Shown here: one piece after another, positions 1-5,594 of the stretch
How positions within the stretch are numbered: the first letter of the stretch is position 1
How the letters are laid out: every line of letters begins with the position of its first letter
Assembly: GCA_021781255.1 (NCBI GenBank)
Contig: JAJXXG010000465.1
Span: 1 to 7,689, forward strand
DNA length: 7,689 bases
Source of the DNA: Acidobacteriota bacterium
Lineage (GTDB): Bacteria; Acidobacteriota; Terriglobia; Terriglobales; Acidobacteriaceae
Direction of reading: 5' to 3'
The notes under the pieces: generated by a model
The model's input: the letters and a program-made list of their open reading frames with translations, nothing else
What the model was told of the DNA's origin: nothing
Database searches by the model: none
Translations under genes and position numbers: made by a program

Positions 1-256
1 GCGAATAAAACACGAATGTCTAGAGCCCATTTTCAACTCCATCACGGAACATTCCCCGAGTCAACCATTCCAATCCTGAAAGGTGGCCACGCTCCGTCTT
101 TATTTTTAAATCAGTAAGTTGACGGTTCCTAAAAGGCAGGTTCCTGCCTTGGAGCCCATGGTTTTGCATCAGCGAAGCACTCCAAACCAGGCTGCAGCGG
201 AGCTGGTCGACTGCATGGGAGGTTGCTTTTTGATGTGGACACGATATCTAGATAGT
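1..256. other. Non-coding left flank
   Basis: No gene is supported here. The open frame that crosses it on the minus strand is a read-through of the adjacent tRNA remnant. The only structure I see is the hairpin at 133-150 and a direct repeat GGTTCCT at 124-130 and 139-145. Because it lies beyond the 3' end of the tRNA remnant, it is most simply host DNA downstream of the original tRNA-Thr gene. It could instead be an older element in the same tRNA site. Confidence 0.5.
131..150 (-). terminator. Possible intrinsic terminator downstream of the tRNA
   Basis: AAGGCAG (133-139) and CTGCCTT (144-150) form a 7-bp stem with a 4-nt loop. Read on the minus strand, the stem is followed by a short run of four T (131-134), some of which also pair in the stem. 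It lies about 107 bp beyond the tRNA 3' end on the minus strand, where a tRNA terminator could sit. The T-run is short, so this is tentative. Confidence 0.35.
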
Positions 257-305
257 TGGAGCCGACGATCGGACTTGAACCGATGACCTGCTGATTACGA
301 ATCAG
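257..305 (-). repeat. attL: 3' half of tRNA-Thr(CGT), integration scar
   Basis: On the minus strand this reads as the 3' half of a tRNA. It has the anticodon arm with loop TTCGTAA (anticodon CGT, bases 297-299), a 5-nt variable loop, and a T arm with a perfect ATCGG/CCGAT stem and loop TTCAAGT. The acceptor strand CGTCGGC, discriminator T and encoded CCA (257-259) follow. To the right of 305 nothing resembles a D arm or the 5' acceptor strand, and the outermost anticodon-stem pair (290/306) is already broken. The tRNA is therefore truncated at the anticodon stem. A tRNA 3' fragment next to an integrase gene is the standard mark of tyrosine-recombinase integration. The polarity predicts that the intact tRNA-Thr lies at the far right end of the element, outside this window. 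Confidence 0.85.
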
Positions 306-322
306 TTTTTCGCGGCGATTCT

Positions 323-330
323 GCTGACAC
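323..330 (+). repeat. GCTGACAC motif, copy 1 (beside attL)
   Basis: A single copy of the 8-mer 18 bp inside the tRNA remnant. It has the same orientation as the copies at 388, 431 and 442. The location suits an integrase arm-type site or a regulator box. Confidence 0.5.
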
Positions 331-367
331 AAAACAAAGGCCTTTCTCAGAAATCCTTTTTATATCC

Positions 368-396
368 TTGACATACGCCGCCGACCGGCTGACACT
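368..396 (+). promoter_or_regulatory. Candidate integrase promoter
   Basis: A perfect -35 TTGACA at 368-373 is followed after 17 bp by a weak -10 (GACACT, 391-396, 3 of 6 consensus bases). The -10 would overlap the GCTGACAC motif at 388-395, so a protein bound there could block it. The -10 is poor, so the call rests mainly on the -35 and on location. Confidence 0.3.
388..395 (+). repeat. GCTGACAC motif, copy 2
   Basis: A second isolated 8-mer between attL and the integrase gene. It overlaps the proposed -10 of the integrase promoter. Confidence 0.45.
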
Positions 397-430
397 CAGA
401 GACAGCGAAAGTCACCAGAGTACGCTTTTT

Positions 431-449
431 GCTGACACAGTGCTGACAC
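431..449 (+). promoter_or_regulatory. Tandem box A: two GCTGACAC copies, 11-bp period, before int
   Basis: GCTGACAC (431-438), AGT, GCTGACAC (442-449) ends 15 bp before the integrase start codon. Its reverse complement matches box B (2695-2713) at 18 of 19 positions. The 11-bp period puts both copies on one face of the helix. Location suggests an operator for autoregulation or paired arm-type sites of the integrase or Xis. Confidence 0.65.
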
Positions 450-464
450 GAAAGGCGGCGAGAC

Positions 465-1811
465 ATGGCAGAAATAACCTCCCAGCCCGCAAGCAAGATC
501 ACGTCACTCTCTTCCAGGCGAGTGGTAAGGCCTCGCAAACCTGCCCAGCGAATTACAGAAAAGGCGCTGGCCGCTCTCATGAAAGAACCGCCAGCGAAGG
601 GTTATCGGGTCATTTGGGATACCGAGCCCGGTTTCGGCGCGAGGATCACGGCGTCTGGCCGTATAAGTTTCATTCTCATTTACAGGTTCAAGGGCGGACC
701 GCAACAGTCCTACACCATCGCGCAGCACCCTTACATGAGCTTGGAGGATGCTCGCGTCGAAGCCGGGAACCTCAAGAAGAAGATGCGCGATCCGGACAAT
801 CCAATAAACCCGCTGGACATGCGTAAAAAGGAACGTCAAGACCGTAAGTCGGCGCCAACGATCGCCGACCTGGCACAAGAATATTTGGATATGCACGCTG
901 TGAACAAACGGTCAAGCTCCCAGCGCAATGATCGCCAGATGATAAACCGCCTGATTCTTCCATACTTCAACGACGGCAAGACGAGATTGGATGACATTGC
1001 CAGTAACACTGTACAAAAGCTGCACAATTCGTTGCGAACGACTCCCTACCAGGCTAACCGCGTTCTATCGTTGTTATCCAAAATGTTCAACCTTGCGGTT
1101 GAGTGGGAGTGGGAGGGGATGAAGAAGAATGTTGCGAAGAACGTTCCGCGCTTCGACGAACCTAAGCGCGAGGGCTTTCTCGACACCGCACAGTTGCAGG
1201 ACTTTCGGCACGCGCTGGACATCTACGAGGATCAGAATGCGGCCGACGCGCTGCGATTGCTCATGCTGACGGGATCGCGCGCGAGCGAAGTGATGAAGTC
1301 CGAATGGAAACACTTCGACTTGAATCGTGGAGTCTGGACAAAACCAAGCCACCACACCAAACAGAAAAAAACTGAGCATGTACCACTGAGCAAACCCGCG
1401 TTGGAATTGCTTCTGCGAATGAAGCCGAAGAACGCAACCGGGCCGCTATTTCCGGGCAAGGAAAAAGATGGGGAGACGGAGAAGAGAGCACGCACAACGC
1501 TTCGCAATCCCTGGGTGCAAGCGTGCAGAGCGGCCGGCCTGGCAGAGGAAACGACCATCAAGAGAGGCAAGCGAAAAGGCGAAAAACGCTACCGGCCCAC
1601 GGTTCGCATCCACGATCTGCGCCACTCCTTTGCGTCGCATCTGGTCTCGAAGGGTGTGGGGCTGTACGAGGTCGGCACGCTGCTTGGGCACACGGAGGCC
1701 GAAACTACGAAGCGATACGCCCACTTGCAAGATAGAACCCTACGCGATGCGACGAACGTGTTCGGGGATATTTATTCGGAGACTGCCACGCCGAAGACGG
1801 GGACGCGATGA
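465..1811 (+). CDS. int: Tyrosine recombinase / phage-type integrase
   Basis: A site-specific recombinase that would integrate and excise the element at the tRNA-Thr site beside it. The 448-residue length is usual for P4-type integrases. An N-terminal arm-binding region (about 25-115, with GFGARITASGRISFIL) is followed by a core-binding domain (about 130-225) and the catalytic domain. All catalytic residues are visible: R272 (TGSRASEV), a likely beta-hairpin lysine near K299, H383 and R386 (HDLRHSF), H409 (LLGH) and nucleophile Y418 (KRYAH). A basic insert lies just before the HxxR box (residues 367-376). The start at 465 has a weak AAAGG at 451-455. The gene points away from the attachment site, and its 3' end overlaps the next gene by ATGA. 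The enzyme appears intact, so the element may still be mobile. Confidence 0.97.
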   Translation: MAEITSQPASKITSLSSRRVVRPRKPAQRITEKALAALMKEPPAKGYRVIWDTEPGFGARITASGRISFILIYRFKGGPQQSYTIAQHPYMSLEDARVEAGNLKKKMRDPDNPINPLDMRKKERQDRKSAPTIADLAQEYLDMHAVNKRSSSQRNDRQMINRLILPYFNDGKTRLDDIASNTVQKLHNSLRTTPYQANRVLSLLSKMFNLAVEWEWEGMKKNVAKNVPRFDEPKREGFLDTAQLQDFRHALDIYEDQNAADALRLLMLTGSRASEVMKSEWKHFDLNRGVWTKPSHHTKQKKTEHVPLSKPALELLLRMKPKNATGPLFPGKEKDGETEKRARTTLRNPWVQACRAAGLAEETTIKRGKRKGEKRYRPTVRIHDLRHSFASHLVSKGVGLYEVGTLLGHTEAETTKRYAHLQDRTLRDATNVFGDIYSETATPKTGTR

Positions 1812-2602
1812 TGGCAAGGGCTGCGCGCTCCGAGTGGATGCTTGGCAGTGATCCATTTGCCAGACCTGACGGCTATGTGGCCTTCACAATGGCATTCCCC
1901 TGTACTTGCGCTGATGTGATTGCCAGGATTGCAGAGGAACTAAAATTGACCCTCAAGAGTCTCCCCCTTGATTTCGGTTCTCAGCCGTTTCCTTGGTGGA
2001 AGCTATGGAGCGCCGGCCTGTGCGATGACATGGAGAACGGTGAGAACGATGAAAAGCGGATGCGCGTCCACGGGTCCGCTAAGGATGTGGTCGAGGCGCT
2101 GTGCCGATGCTTTACAAATGTGGACTGCAAAATCAGCGCCAGAACACTTGAATTCCGCGTGAAAGAACCATCCGAGGCGCCCGATGTATTGCGAAGGGAG
2201 AAGCTGCTGCAGATTGCAGCTACAGTTGGCCGCGGTCGACTCGCCCCCGAGGAATGGAGCAGGATCTGCGTTGAACTCGACAATGCCCAGGTCACACCCC
2301 GTGAGTGTCTGGAGCGTGAGGGGCGCGCCTTTTACATGCAATTGAAACCGGAGGATCGTCCCCGCACGGTTGCCGATCTCTTCCAGAGGTATCCAAGACT
2401 CGCAAGGCGGGGATTGCAACGGCTCAGGGACAGGTATCAGAATGACGCCCCAAAATCTTCAAAAGAACAATCGGTCTCCCCAGAAACGGAGAAAAAGTTC
2501 AGATCTGAATGGGAGTTGAAGCTTGCCGATTCAGAAGGAGACTCAGCCGAGCTTTTATCAGGCAAACGCCATTTGCGAAGACATTTGAAGCTAGACCGCT
2601 GA
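1808..2602 (+). CDS. Hypothetical protein translationally coupled to integrase
   Basis: I do not recognise this 264-residue protein. Its start overlaps the integrase stop as ATGA; a second ATG follows at once, and GGGGA at 1799-1803 can serve as ribosome binding site. The N-terminal part (1-70) is hydrophobic and tryptophan/phenylalanine-rich, with a cysteine pair (PCTC, 31-34). A second cysteine group lies at 99-107 (CRCFTNVDC). The C-terminal half is charged, with a basic helical stretch (about 185-212, FQRYPRLARRGLQRLRDRY) that could bind nucleic acid, and a polar tail. There is no signal peptide and no clear membrane segment. Coupling to int suggests co-production with the recombinase, for example as an accessory or directionality factor, but that is only context. 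The composition looks somewhat less GC-rich near the 3' end. Confidence 0.8.
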   Translation: MMARAARSEWMLGSDPFARPDGYVAFTMAFPCTCADVIARIAEELKLTLKSLPLDFGSQPFPWWKLWSAGLCDDMENGENDEKRMRVHGSAKDVVEALCRCFTNVDCKISARTLEFRVKEPSEAPDVLRREKLLQIAATVGRGRLAPEEWSRICVELDNAQVTPRECLEREGRAFYMQLKPEDRPRTVADLFQRYPRLARRGLQRLRDRYQNDAPKSSKEQSVSPETEKKFRSEWELKLADSEGDSAELLSGKRHLRRHLKLDR

Positions 2603-2694
2603 TCCCCAATCAGCGCATCTCGCTTGTTACGATCCTCGCCTCACCCTTTGTTCATGCGGTTCCCACGATAGTTTGCCGCGGCCGCTCTGAGAGC

Positions 2695-2713
2695 GTGTCA
2701 GCACAGTGTCAGC
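2695..2713 (-). promoter_or_regulatory. Tandem box B: two GTGTCAGC copies, 11-bp period, before the xis/rep unit
   Basis: GTGTCAGC (2695-2702), ACA, GTGTCAGC (2706-2713). This is box A in inverse orientation with one mismatch in 19. It lies upstream of the Xis-like gene, at a distance of about 210 bp. Confidence 0.65.
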
Positions 2714-2751
2714 AATAGCCGGCAATCGGCGCGTCGATTCCCTTCCAAACA

Positions 2752-2856
2752 TTGACAAATCGTCCGCGCTACGTTTGCGGACAAATTGTGGATAACCTCA
2801 GAACCCGCACGAATACTGATCGCGAACACCGTCGAATCGTCCGGACGGCGTTCGCG
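2752..2856. other. Candidate replication origin (DnaA box, direct repeats, hairpins)
   Basis: Seen in the sequence: TGTGGATAA at 2787-2795, the exact complement of the DnaA consensus TTATCCACA. Direct repeats GACAAAT start at 2754 and 2780, and AATCGTCCG at 2758 and 2835. GTCCGC (2762-2767) is inverted as GCGGAC (2777-2782). A strong hairpin has arms 2821-2833 and 2844-2856, 12 of 13 paired, with a 10-nt loop. These sit immediately upstream of the replication genes, as plasmid origins often do. No obvious AT-rich unwinding region is visible, and one DnaA box can occur by chance. The hairpin has no T-run, so it is not a convincing terminator. Confidence 0.4.
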
Positions 2857-2883
2857 TGCATTTAGTGACTCTGAAACGTCCTC

Positions 2884-2914
2884 CATAATTCCCCCAGTGT
2901 CACGAAAAGGGGGA
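2884..2914 (+). promoter_or_regulatory. Possible -10 and RBS-sequestering hairpin before the Xis-like gene
   Basis: CATAAT (2884-2889) matches a -10 box at 5 of 6 positions, but no good -35 precedes it. TCCCCC (2890-2895) can pair with GGGGGA (2909-2914). The G5 run is the only plausible Shine-Dalgarno for the ATG at 2923, so the stem would hide the ribosome binding site. A partial GTGTCA half-motif lies in the loop (2897-2902). Confidence 0.35.
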
Positions 2915-2922
2915 TGTTGGCA

Positions 2923-3156
2923 ATGCTTGAGTCCGAAGGTCTGCTCGATGACTACTTTCGAAAAAGTGCCCTTGTGGGCCAATTGAAAAAATCTACGCGA
3001 TGGCTGGATCGACTGGAAAAGCAGGGGAAGGGACCGCCGCGAACAAAAATCGGCCGATTGGTTCTCTATCGGAAATCGGCAGTCCGCGACTGGCTTGTTG
3101 GTTTAGAACAGTCTCCCCCCAGCCCAAGGCAACCGCGCCGCGGCCGGCAGCGGTGA
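2923..3156 (+). CDS. Small helix-turn-helix protein, AlpA/Xis-like
   Basis: A 77-residue DNA-binding protein of the MerR-like/HTH_17 excisionase type. The core reads LKKSTRWLDRLEKQGKGPPRTKIGR followed within a few residues by VLYRKSAVRDWL: a recognition helix, a short wing with PP and a final YRKSAVRDWL helix, as in AlpA-family regulators and recombination directionality factors. The C-terminal tail is proline- and arginine-rich. An in-frame ATG at 2914 directly abuts GGGGG and leaves no ribosome spacing. ATG 2923 has that G5 run 9 nt upstream, so I prefer it. It lies first in the replication unit and overlaps the next gene. It may act as Xis for the integrase, as repressor at the GCTGACAC boxes, or both; the sequence cannot separate these. 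Confidence 0.85.
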   Translation: MLESEGLLDDYFRKSALVGQLKKSTRWLDRLEKQGKGPPRTKIGRLVLYRKSAVRDWLVGLEQSPPSPRQPRRGRQR

Positions 3157-3743
3157 CAGTCGAATCCATTGCGGAGATAGCAGAGCGGATGGCAGAACTT
3201 CTGCGCGCTCGCCGCATCGGAGGTGGACGCTGGCAAGCTCGATGCCCAGCTCATCCCGATAAGAAACCATCGTTGACGATCACGATTGGCGAGCGTTGCG
3301 TTCTGCTCCGCTGTTGGTCTGCGGGCTGCTCCGTCGAGAGCATTATGGCAGCCCTGCAGTTGCCAGTGGCGTCATTGTTCGGTGATGCGCAAACCACACC
3401 GGCAGAACGTGCAGAAGCGGCGAAGGCCAGGACTGCACGCGATGCCGAAGAGTTACACCAGCGCGCCGTCGACCGCAAGGAACGCGATCGGGTTTTCAAG
3501 TTGGAGCGGTTGATGGACGCCCTGGGCGCGAAGCTGCTTTTGCGGCCGGGCGATGAAAAGTTGGTTGCATTGTTTCATCAGGTCTGCGATCGCCTTCACG
3601 ATCTGGAGCCGATCACGCCTGGCAGCTTTGATGGGCCGCTTCGACTGGAAGCTCCGCACGAAGTACCGAAATGGATCCACGATGCGTTGGTAGAAATCAG
3701 CCAAGATTTTCAAGCAGAGGATACGACGGATGAGGACCACTGA
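3153..3743 (+). CDS. CHC2-type zinc-finger primase-like protein without catalytic domain
   Basis: A 196-residue protein in this reading. It carries a primase-type zinc ribbon: GGGRWQARCPAHPDKKPSLT, then LLRCWSAGCSVESIMAAL, typical of the N-terminal DNA-binding domain of phage and plasmid primases. The ligands are C31, H34, C54 and C59. The second pair is C-x4-C, one residue longer than the common CHAGC form. A long charged helical region follows (about 75-190). No TOPRIM or archaeo-eukaryotic primase catalytic motifs are visible, so it probably guides another enzyme. I chose GTG 3153 because it overlaps the previous stop as GTGA. ATG 3189, with GGAG 12 nt upstream, is an alternative. An ATG at 3000 would overlap the HTH gene by 157 bp and is unlikely. 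The 3' end overlaps the ATPase gene by 14 bp. Confidence 0.85.
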   Translation: MTVESIAEIAERMAELLRARRIGGGRWQARCPAHPDKKPSLTITIGERCVLLRCWSAGCSVESIMAALQLPVASLFGDAQTTPAERAEAAKARTARDAEELHQRAVDRKERDRVFKLERLMDALGAKLLLRPGDEKLVALFHQVCDRLHDLEPITPGSFDGPLRLEAPHEVPKWIHDALVEISQDFQAEDTTDEDH

Positions 3744-5022
3744 TTTGCCTGAGCCAGCACCACGCGAACGCCTCAGCAAGTTTTCCGGCGATGAGATTGC
3801 CGAGCTGTTGGATATACCAGCGCGAGCGCCTAGGCCGAAATCCGATGCGAAAACCCCGTCGACATCTCCGGCCCCTGCGAAGAAGCCGGCGATACTGCTC
3901 AAGAGTTTGGGAGCCCTGATGTCTGAGCCGATCGTTGCAGTGGATTGGACCTGGGGCGGCCGCTTGGTCGCGGGAAGCGTTTCCATTCTTGCCGCCAAAC
4001 CGAAGGCGGGCAAAAGTACATTGGCGCGCAATCTTGCGCTCGCAGTGGCGAGGGGAGAGTCGTTCCTTGGTTGGTCCGCGAAGCCGGGTGCGGTCTTGTA
4101 CCTCGCCCTTGAGGAACGTTCTGCGGACGTAGCCGGAGACTTTCGCTCCATGGGTGCGGATGGGAGCGAGAACATCATGGTCGCGGATGCTGGAACCGGG
4201 ATTGAAGTTGTAGAGCTAATCAAATCCGCACGGCCGGTCCTTCTTGTGGTCGACCCTTTGTTTCGACTGGTGAACATCAAAGATGAGAAGGCATACGCCG
4301 AAACCTATACGGCACTGGGGCCGCTGATCGATGCGGCGCGCGACACCGGAACGCACATTCTCTGCCTTCACCATTCTTCGAAGCTTGCGAAGACAGAGGC
4401 GATCGACTCTCCGCTTGGATCGACCGCTCTCGGCGGCGCCGTCTCCACATTGCTTGTCCTGCGAAGGTCGGAAAAGTTTCGCTCTCTCGAAACTGTTCAG
4501 CGCGTGGGCCAGGATTTGCCGGAGACGATCCTGGAGTTTGAATTGGAAACCAAGCGCCTCTCGCTTGGAGGCAGCCGCGAGGGGAGAGAAATCCTAGATG
4601 TGGCCAGCGAAATTCTGGCATGTCTGAATGGCAAGAGCCTGATCGAGCCCGAGATAAACGACGTTTGCGAAGGCCGAACTTCTCTCAAAAGGCAAGCCAT
4701 TCGAGACCTCGTCGGCCGCGGGAAAGTTATCCGCTCAGGATCGGGGAGACGTGGCGATCCGTACACCTATGCAAAAGCCTGTTCTCTTGTTCCCGACCCT
4801 ATAGAAAAAAACGGGAACAAGAAACCTACAGAGGATTCTCCAGAAGATCAAGAAAAGCTTGTTCCCAATATCCATAGATGTAGTGGGAACAAGAAAACAA
4901 GAAACGGAAACGAGCCTGAATCCGGCATAAATGGCGGTCAAAAGCTTGTTCCCGGCGAAACGGCACCCGACCCACATTCCGAAGAGGGCGGGAACAAGCT
5001 TTCAGGGGAGGTAAGGATATGA
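3730..5022 (+). CDS. RepA-like RecA-fold ATPase (AAA_25), probable replicative helicase
   Basis: A 430-residue hexameric-helicase-type ATPase resembling plasmid RSF1010 RepA. After a proline-rich linker (1-60) come Walker A AAKPKAGKST (88-97), an acidic LALEER segment (125-130), Walker B LLVVD (171-175) and a histidine sensor motif HILCLHHSSK (209-218). A winged-helix-like part spans about 286-347 (REILDVASEIL to GDPYTYA). The tail (350-430) is low-complexity and hydrophilic. It repeats LVP and GNK three times each, at 353/362, 377/386 and 406/421, encoded by identical codons that form DNA inverted repeats. AGAGGA at 3716-3721 is well spaced for ATG 3730. It would unwind the element DNA together with the zinc-finger protein upstream. 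It is not DnaB, and no primase domain is fused. The 3' end overlaps the next gene by ATGA. Confidence 0.92.
   Translation: MRTTDLPEPAPRERLSKFSGDEIAELLDIPARAPRPKSDAKTPSTSPAPAKKPAILLKSLGALMSEPIVAVDWTWGGRLVAGSVSILAAKPKAGKSTLARNLALAVARGESFLGWSAKPGAVLYLALEERSADVAGDFRSMGADGSENIMVADAGTGIEVVELIKSARPVLLVVDPLFRLVNIKDEKAYAETYTALGPLIDAARDTGTHILCLHHSSKLAKTEAIDSPLGSTALGGAVSTLLVLRRSEKFRSLETVQRVGQDLPETILEFELETKRLSLGGSREGREILDVASEILACLNGKSLIEPEINDVCEGRTSLKRQAIRDLVGRGKVIRSGSGRRGDPYTYAKACSLVPDPIEKNGNKKPTEDSPEDQEKLVPNIHRCSGNKKTRNGNEPESGINGGQKLVPGETAPDPHSEEGGNKLSGEVRI
4785..4822. repeat. Inverted repeat 1 within repA 3' end
   Basis: TCTTGTTCCCG (4785-4795) and its exact complement (4812-4822) form an 11-bp stem with a 16-nt loop. 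It is the first of three such pairs inside the ATPase coding region. Confidence 0.85.
4858..4893. repeat. Inverted repeat 2 within repA 3' end
   Basis: CTTGTTCCCA (4858-4867) and TGGGAACAAG (4884-4893) form a 10-bp stem with a 16-nt loop, the same loop length as pair 1. The left arm with its flank (AAAAGCTTGTTCCC, 4853-4866) is repeated exactly at 4940-4953. Confidence 0.85.
4941..5002. repeat. Inverted repeat 3 within repA 3' end
   Basis: AAAGCTTGTTCCCG (4941-4954) and its exact complement (4989-5002) form a 14-bp perfect stem with a 34-nt loop. The right arm ends 3 nt before the strong ribosome binding site (GGGGAGG, 5005-5011) of the next gene. The stem could therefore also influence its translation. 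Confidence 0.85.
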
Positions 5023-5504
5023 GCGCCGCATTGGAATTAGTCCGAGCTGTCGAAGCGAATGGCGGTCAAATTCGCGTCGAAGATGGCTGCCTGGTAATCG
5101 CTCCGGGCGAGGCTGCGGAGCCGGTGATGGCCGAGCTGCGTTTGCACAAAGCGGAGATCATCGCATTGCTCTCTTCGCGTCCGATCGACCAGGCGCCACC
5201 GTTGGATGAACCCGACGCCTGGCGCGGTCCGTTTCGCCAGTGGATGACAGAGCAATGCGTCTCTAAAGATCGTTGCTTCGGCGGAATCGGCCGCTTGCTC
5301 ATCCATTTTGCGGAGTGGTCCATCGCGAATGATTCCGTTCCATGCACACGTCCGACATTCGAGACGCTGCTCACTGAGGCTGGATTCCTGCAAGCGGATG
5401 GTTTCGTGTCCGGACTGTTTCTGGCCGAAGATTGGGGCGCGGCTCGCTGTAAGCCGAGCACGAAGCAAACGCGGACGAGAAGCGGCATCTGTTCGGCTCG
5501 CTGA
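5019..5504 (+). CDS. TubC-type docking domain plus primase C-terminal-like domain protein
   Basis: A 161-residue protein. Residues 1-51 (LELVRAVEANGGQIRVEDGC to LRLHKAEIIALL) fit the TubC N-terminal docking fold (PF18563): helix, beta-hairpin, then helix with the characteristic LxxHKAEIIALL. Such domains are best known from NRPS/PKS assembly lines, where they grip the C-terminal tail of the preceding protein. Residues 69-137 (FRQWMTEQCVSKDRCFGGIG, then LLIHFAEWSIAND and FETLLTEAGF) resemble the winged-helix domain at the C terminus of P4-type primase/helicases. The last 24 residues are basic and lack obvious homology, possibly a frayed end. The start overlaps the ATPase stop as ATGA, with GGGGAGG 7 nt upstream, so both proteins should be made together. 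I infer a replication-accessory role, not a biosynthetic one. Confidence 0.8.
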   Translation: MSAALELVRAVEANGGQIRVEDGCLVIAPGEAAEPVMAELRLHKAEIIALLSSRPIDQAPPLDEPDAWRGPFRQWMTEQCVSKDRCFGGIGRLLIHFAEWSIANDSVPCTRPTFETLLTEAGFLQADGFVSGLFLAEDWGAARCKPSTKQTRTRSGICSAR

Positions 5505-5516
5505 TAGGTTATCAGC
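5500..5516. repeat. Short hairpin at the end of the replication unit
   Basis: GCTGATA, 3-nt loop GGT, TATCAGC: a perfect 7-bp stem overlapping the stop codon at 5502. There is no T-run directly after it; T6 lies 33 bp further at 5550-5555. It could be a processing or stabilising stem or an operator. It is not a convincing intrinsic terminator. Confidence 0.4.
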
Positions 5517-5594
5517 CGGTCGACAGACATAGAAGTCAGCAAGCTACTGTTTTTTAAATAACATACGCGATAGGTTCTAAATCATGGCCGTCTC

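Larger units (their letters stand above)
2603..2922. other. Long intergenic control region, no gene
   Basis: About 320 bp without a supported gene between the integrase unit and the replication unit. It holds an 11-bp palindrome GCTCTGAGAGC (2684-2694) directly abutting box B (2695-2713), TTGACA at 2752, and two GACAAAT copies (2754, 2780). It also has two AATCGTCCG copies (2758, 2835), an inverted repeat GTCCGC/GCGGAC, a perfect DnaA-box match (2787-2795), a 13-bp hairpin (2821-2856) and a C5/G5 hairpin over the next ribosome binding site. This density suggests a promoter/operator region, possibly with a replication origin. Confidence 0.6.

Noticed and set aside
129..332. Minus-strand open frame of 67 codons
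   Set aside because: It reads straight through the tRNA-Thr remnant, giving the typical IRNQQVIGSSPIVGS false peptide. It has no ribosome binding site.
250..340. A complete tRNA gene
   Set aside because: There is no D arm and no 5' acceptor strand to the right of the anticodon arm. Only the 3' half is present.
1074..1082. Second DnaA box (TTATCCAAA, one mismatch)
   Set aside because: It is inside the integrase coding region with no other origin-like features. A one-mismatch 9-mer is expected by chance in this length.
2752..2780. Promoter from TTGACA at 2752
   Set aside because: No acceptable -10 lies 16-18 bp downstream; the sequence there is GC-rich. The TTGACA overlaps one of the GACAAAT repeats and may belong to that structure.
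2821..2856. Intrinsic terminator for the upstream integrase unit
   Set aside because: The stem is strong but no T-run follows on the plus strand. It lies more than 200 bp beyond the preceding stop and among replication-type signals.
3000..3152. Longer N-terminus of the zinc-finger protein starting at ATG 3000
   Set aside because: It would overlap the HTH gene by 157 bp in another frame. The added residues look unlike the family, and GTG 3153 gives a neat GTGA junction.
3453..4280. Long minus-strand open frame of 275 codons opposite the zinc-finger and ATPase genes
   Set aside because: It is antisense to two well-supported genes with clear domain motifs, has no recognisable domain, and is a by-product of codon bias.
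4785..5002. CRISPR array
   Set aside because: The repeats are only 9 bp, alternate in orientation, have unequal spacing and lie in a coding frame. No cas gene is visible.
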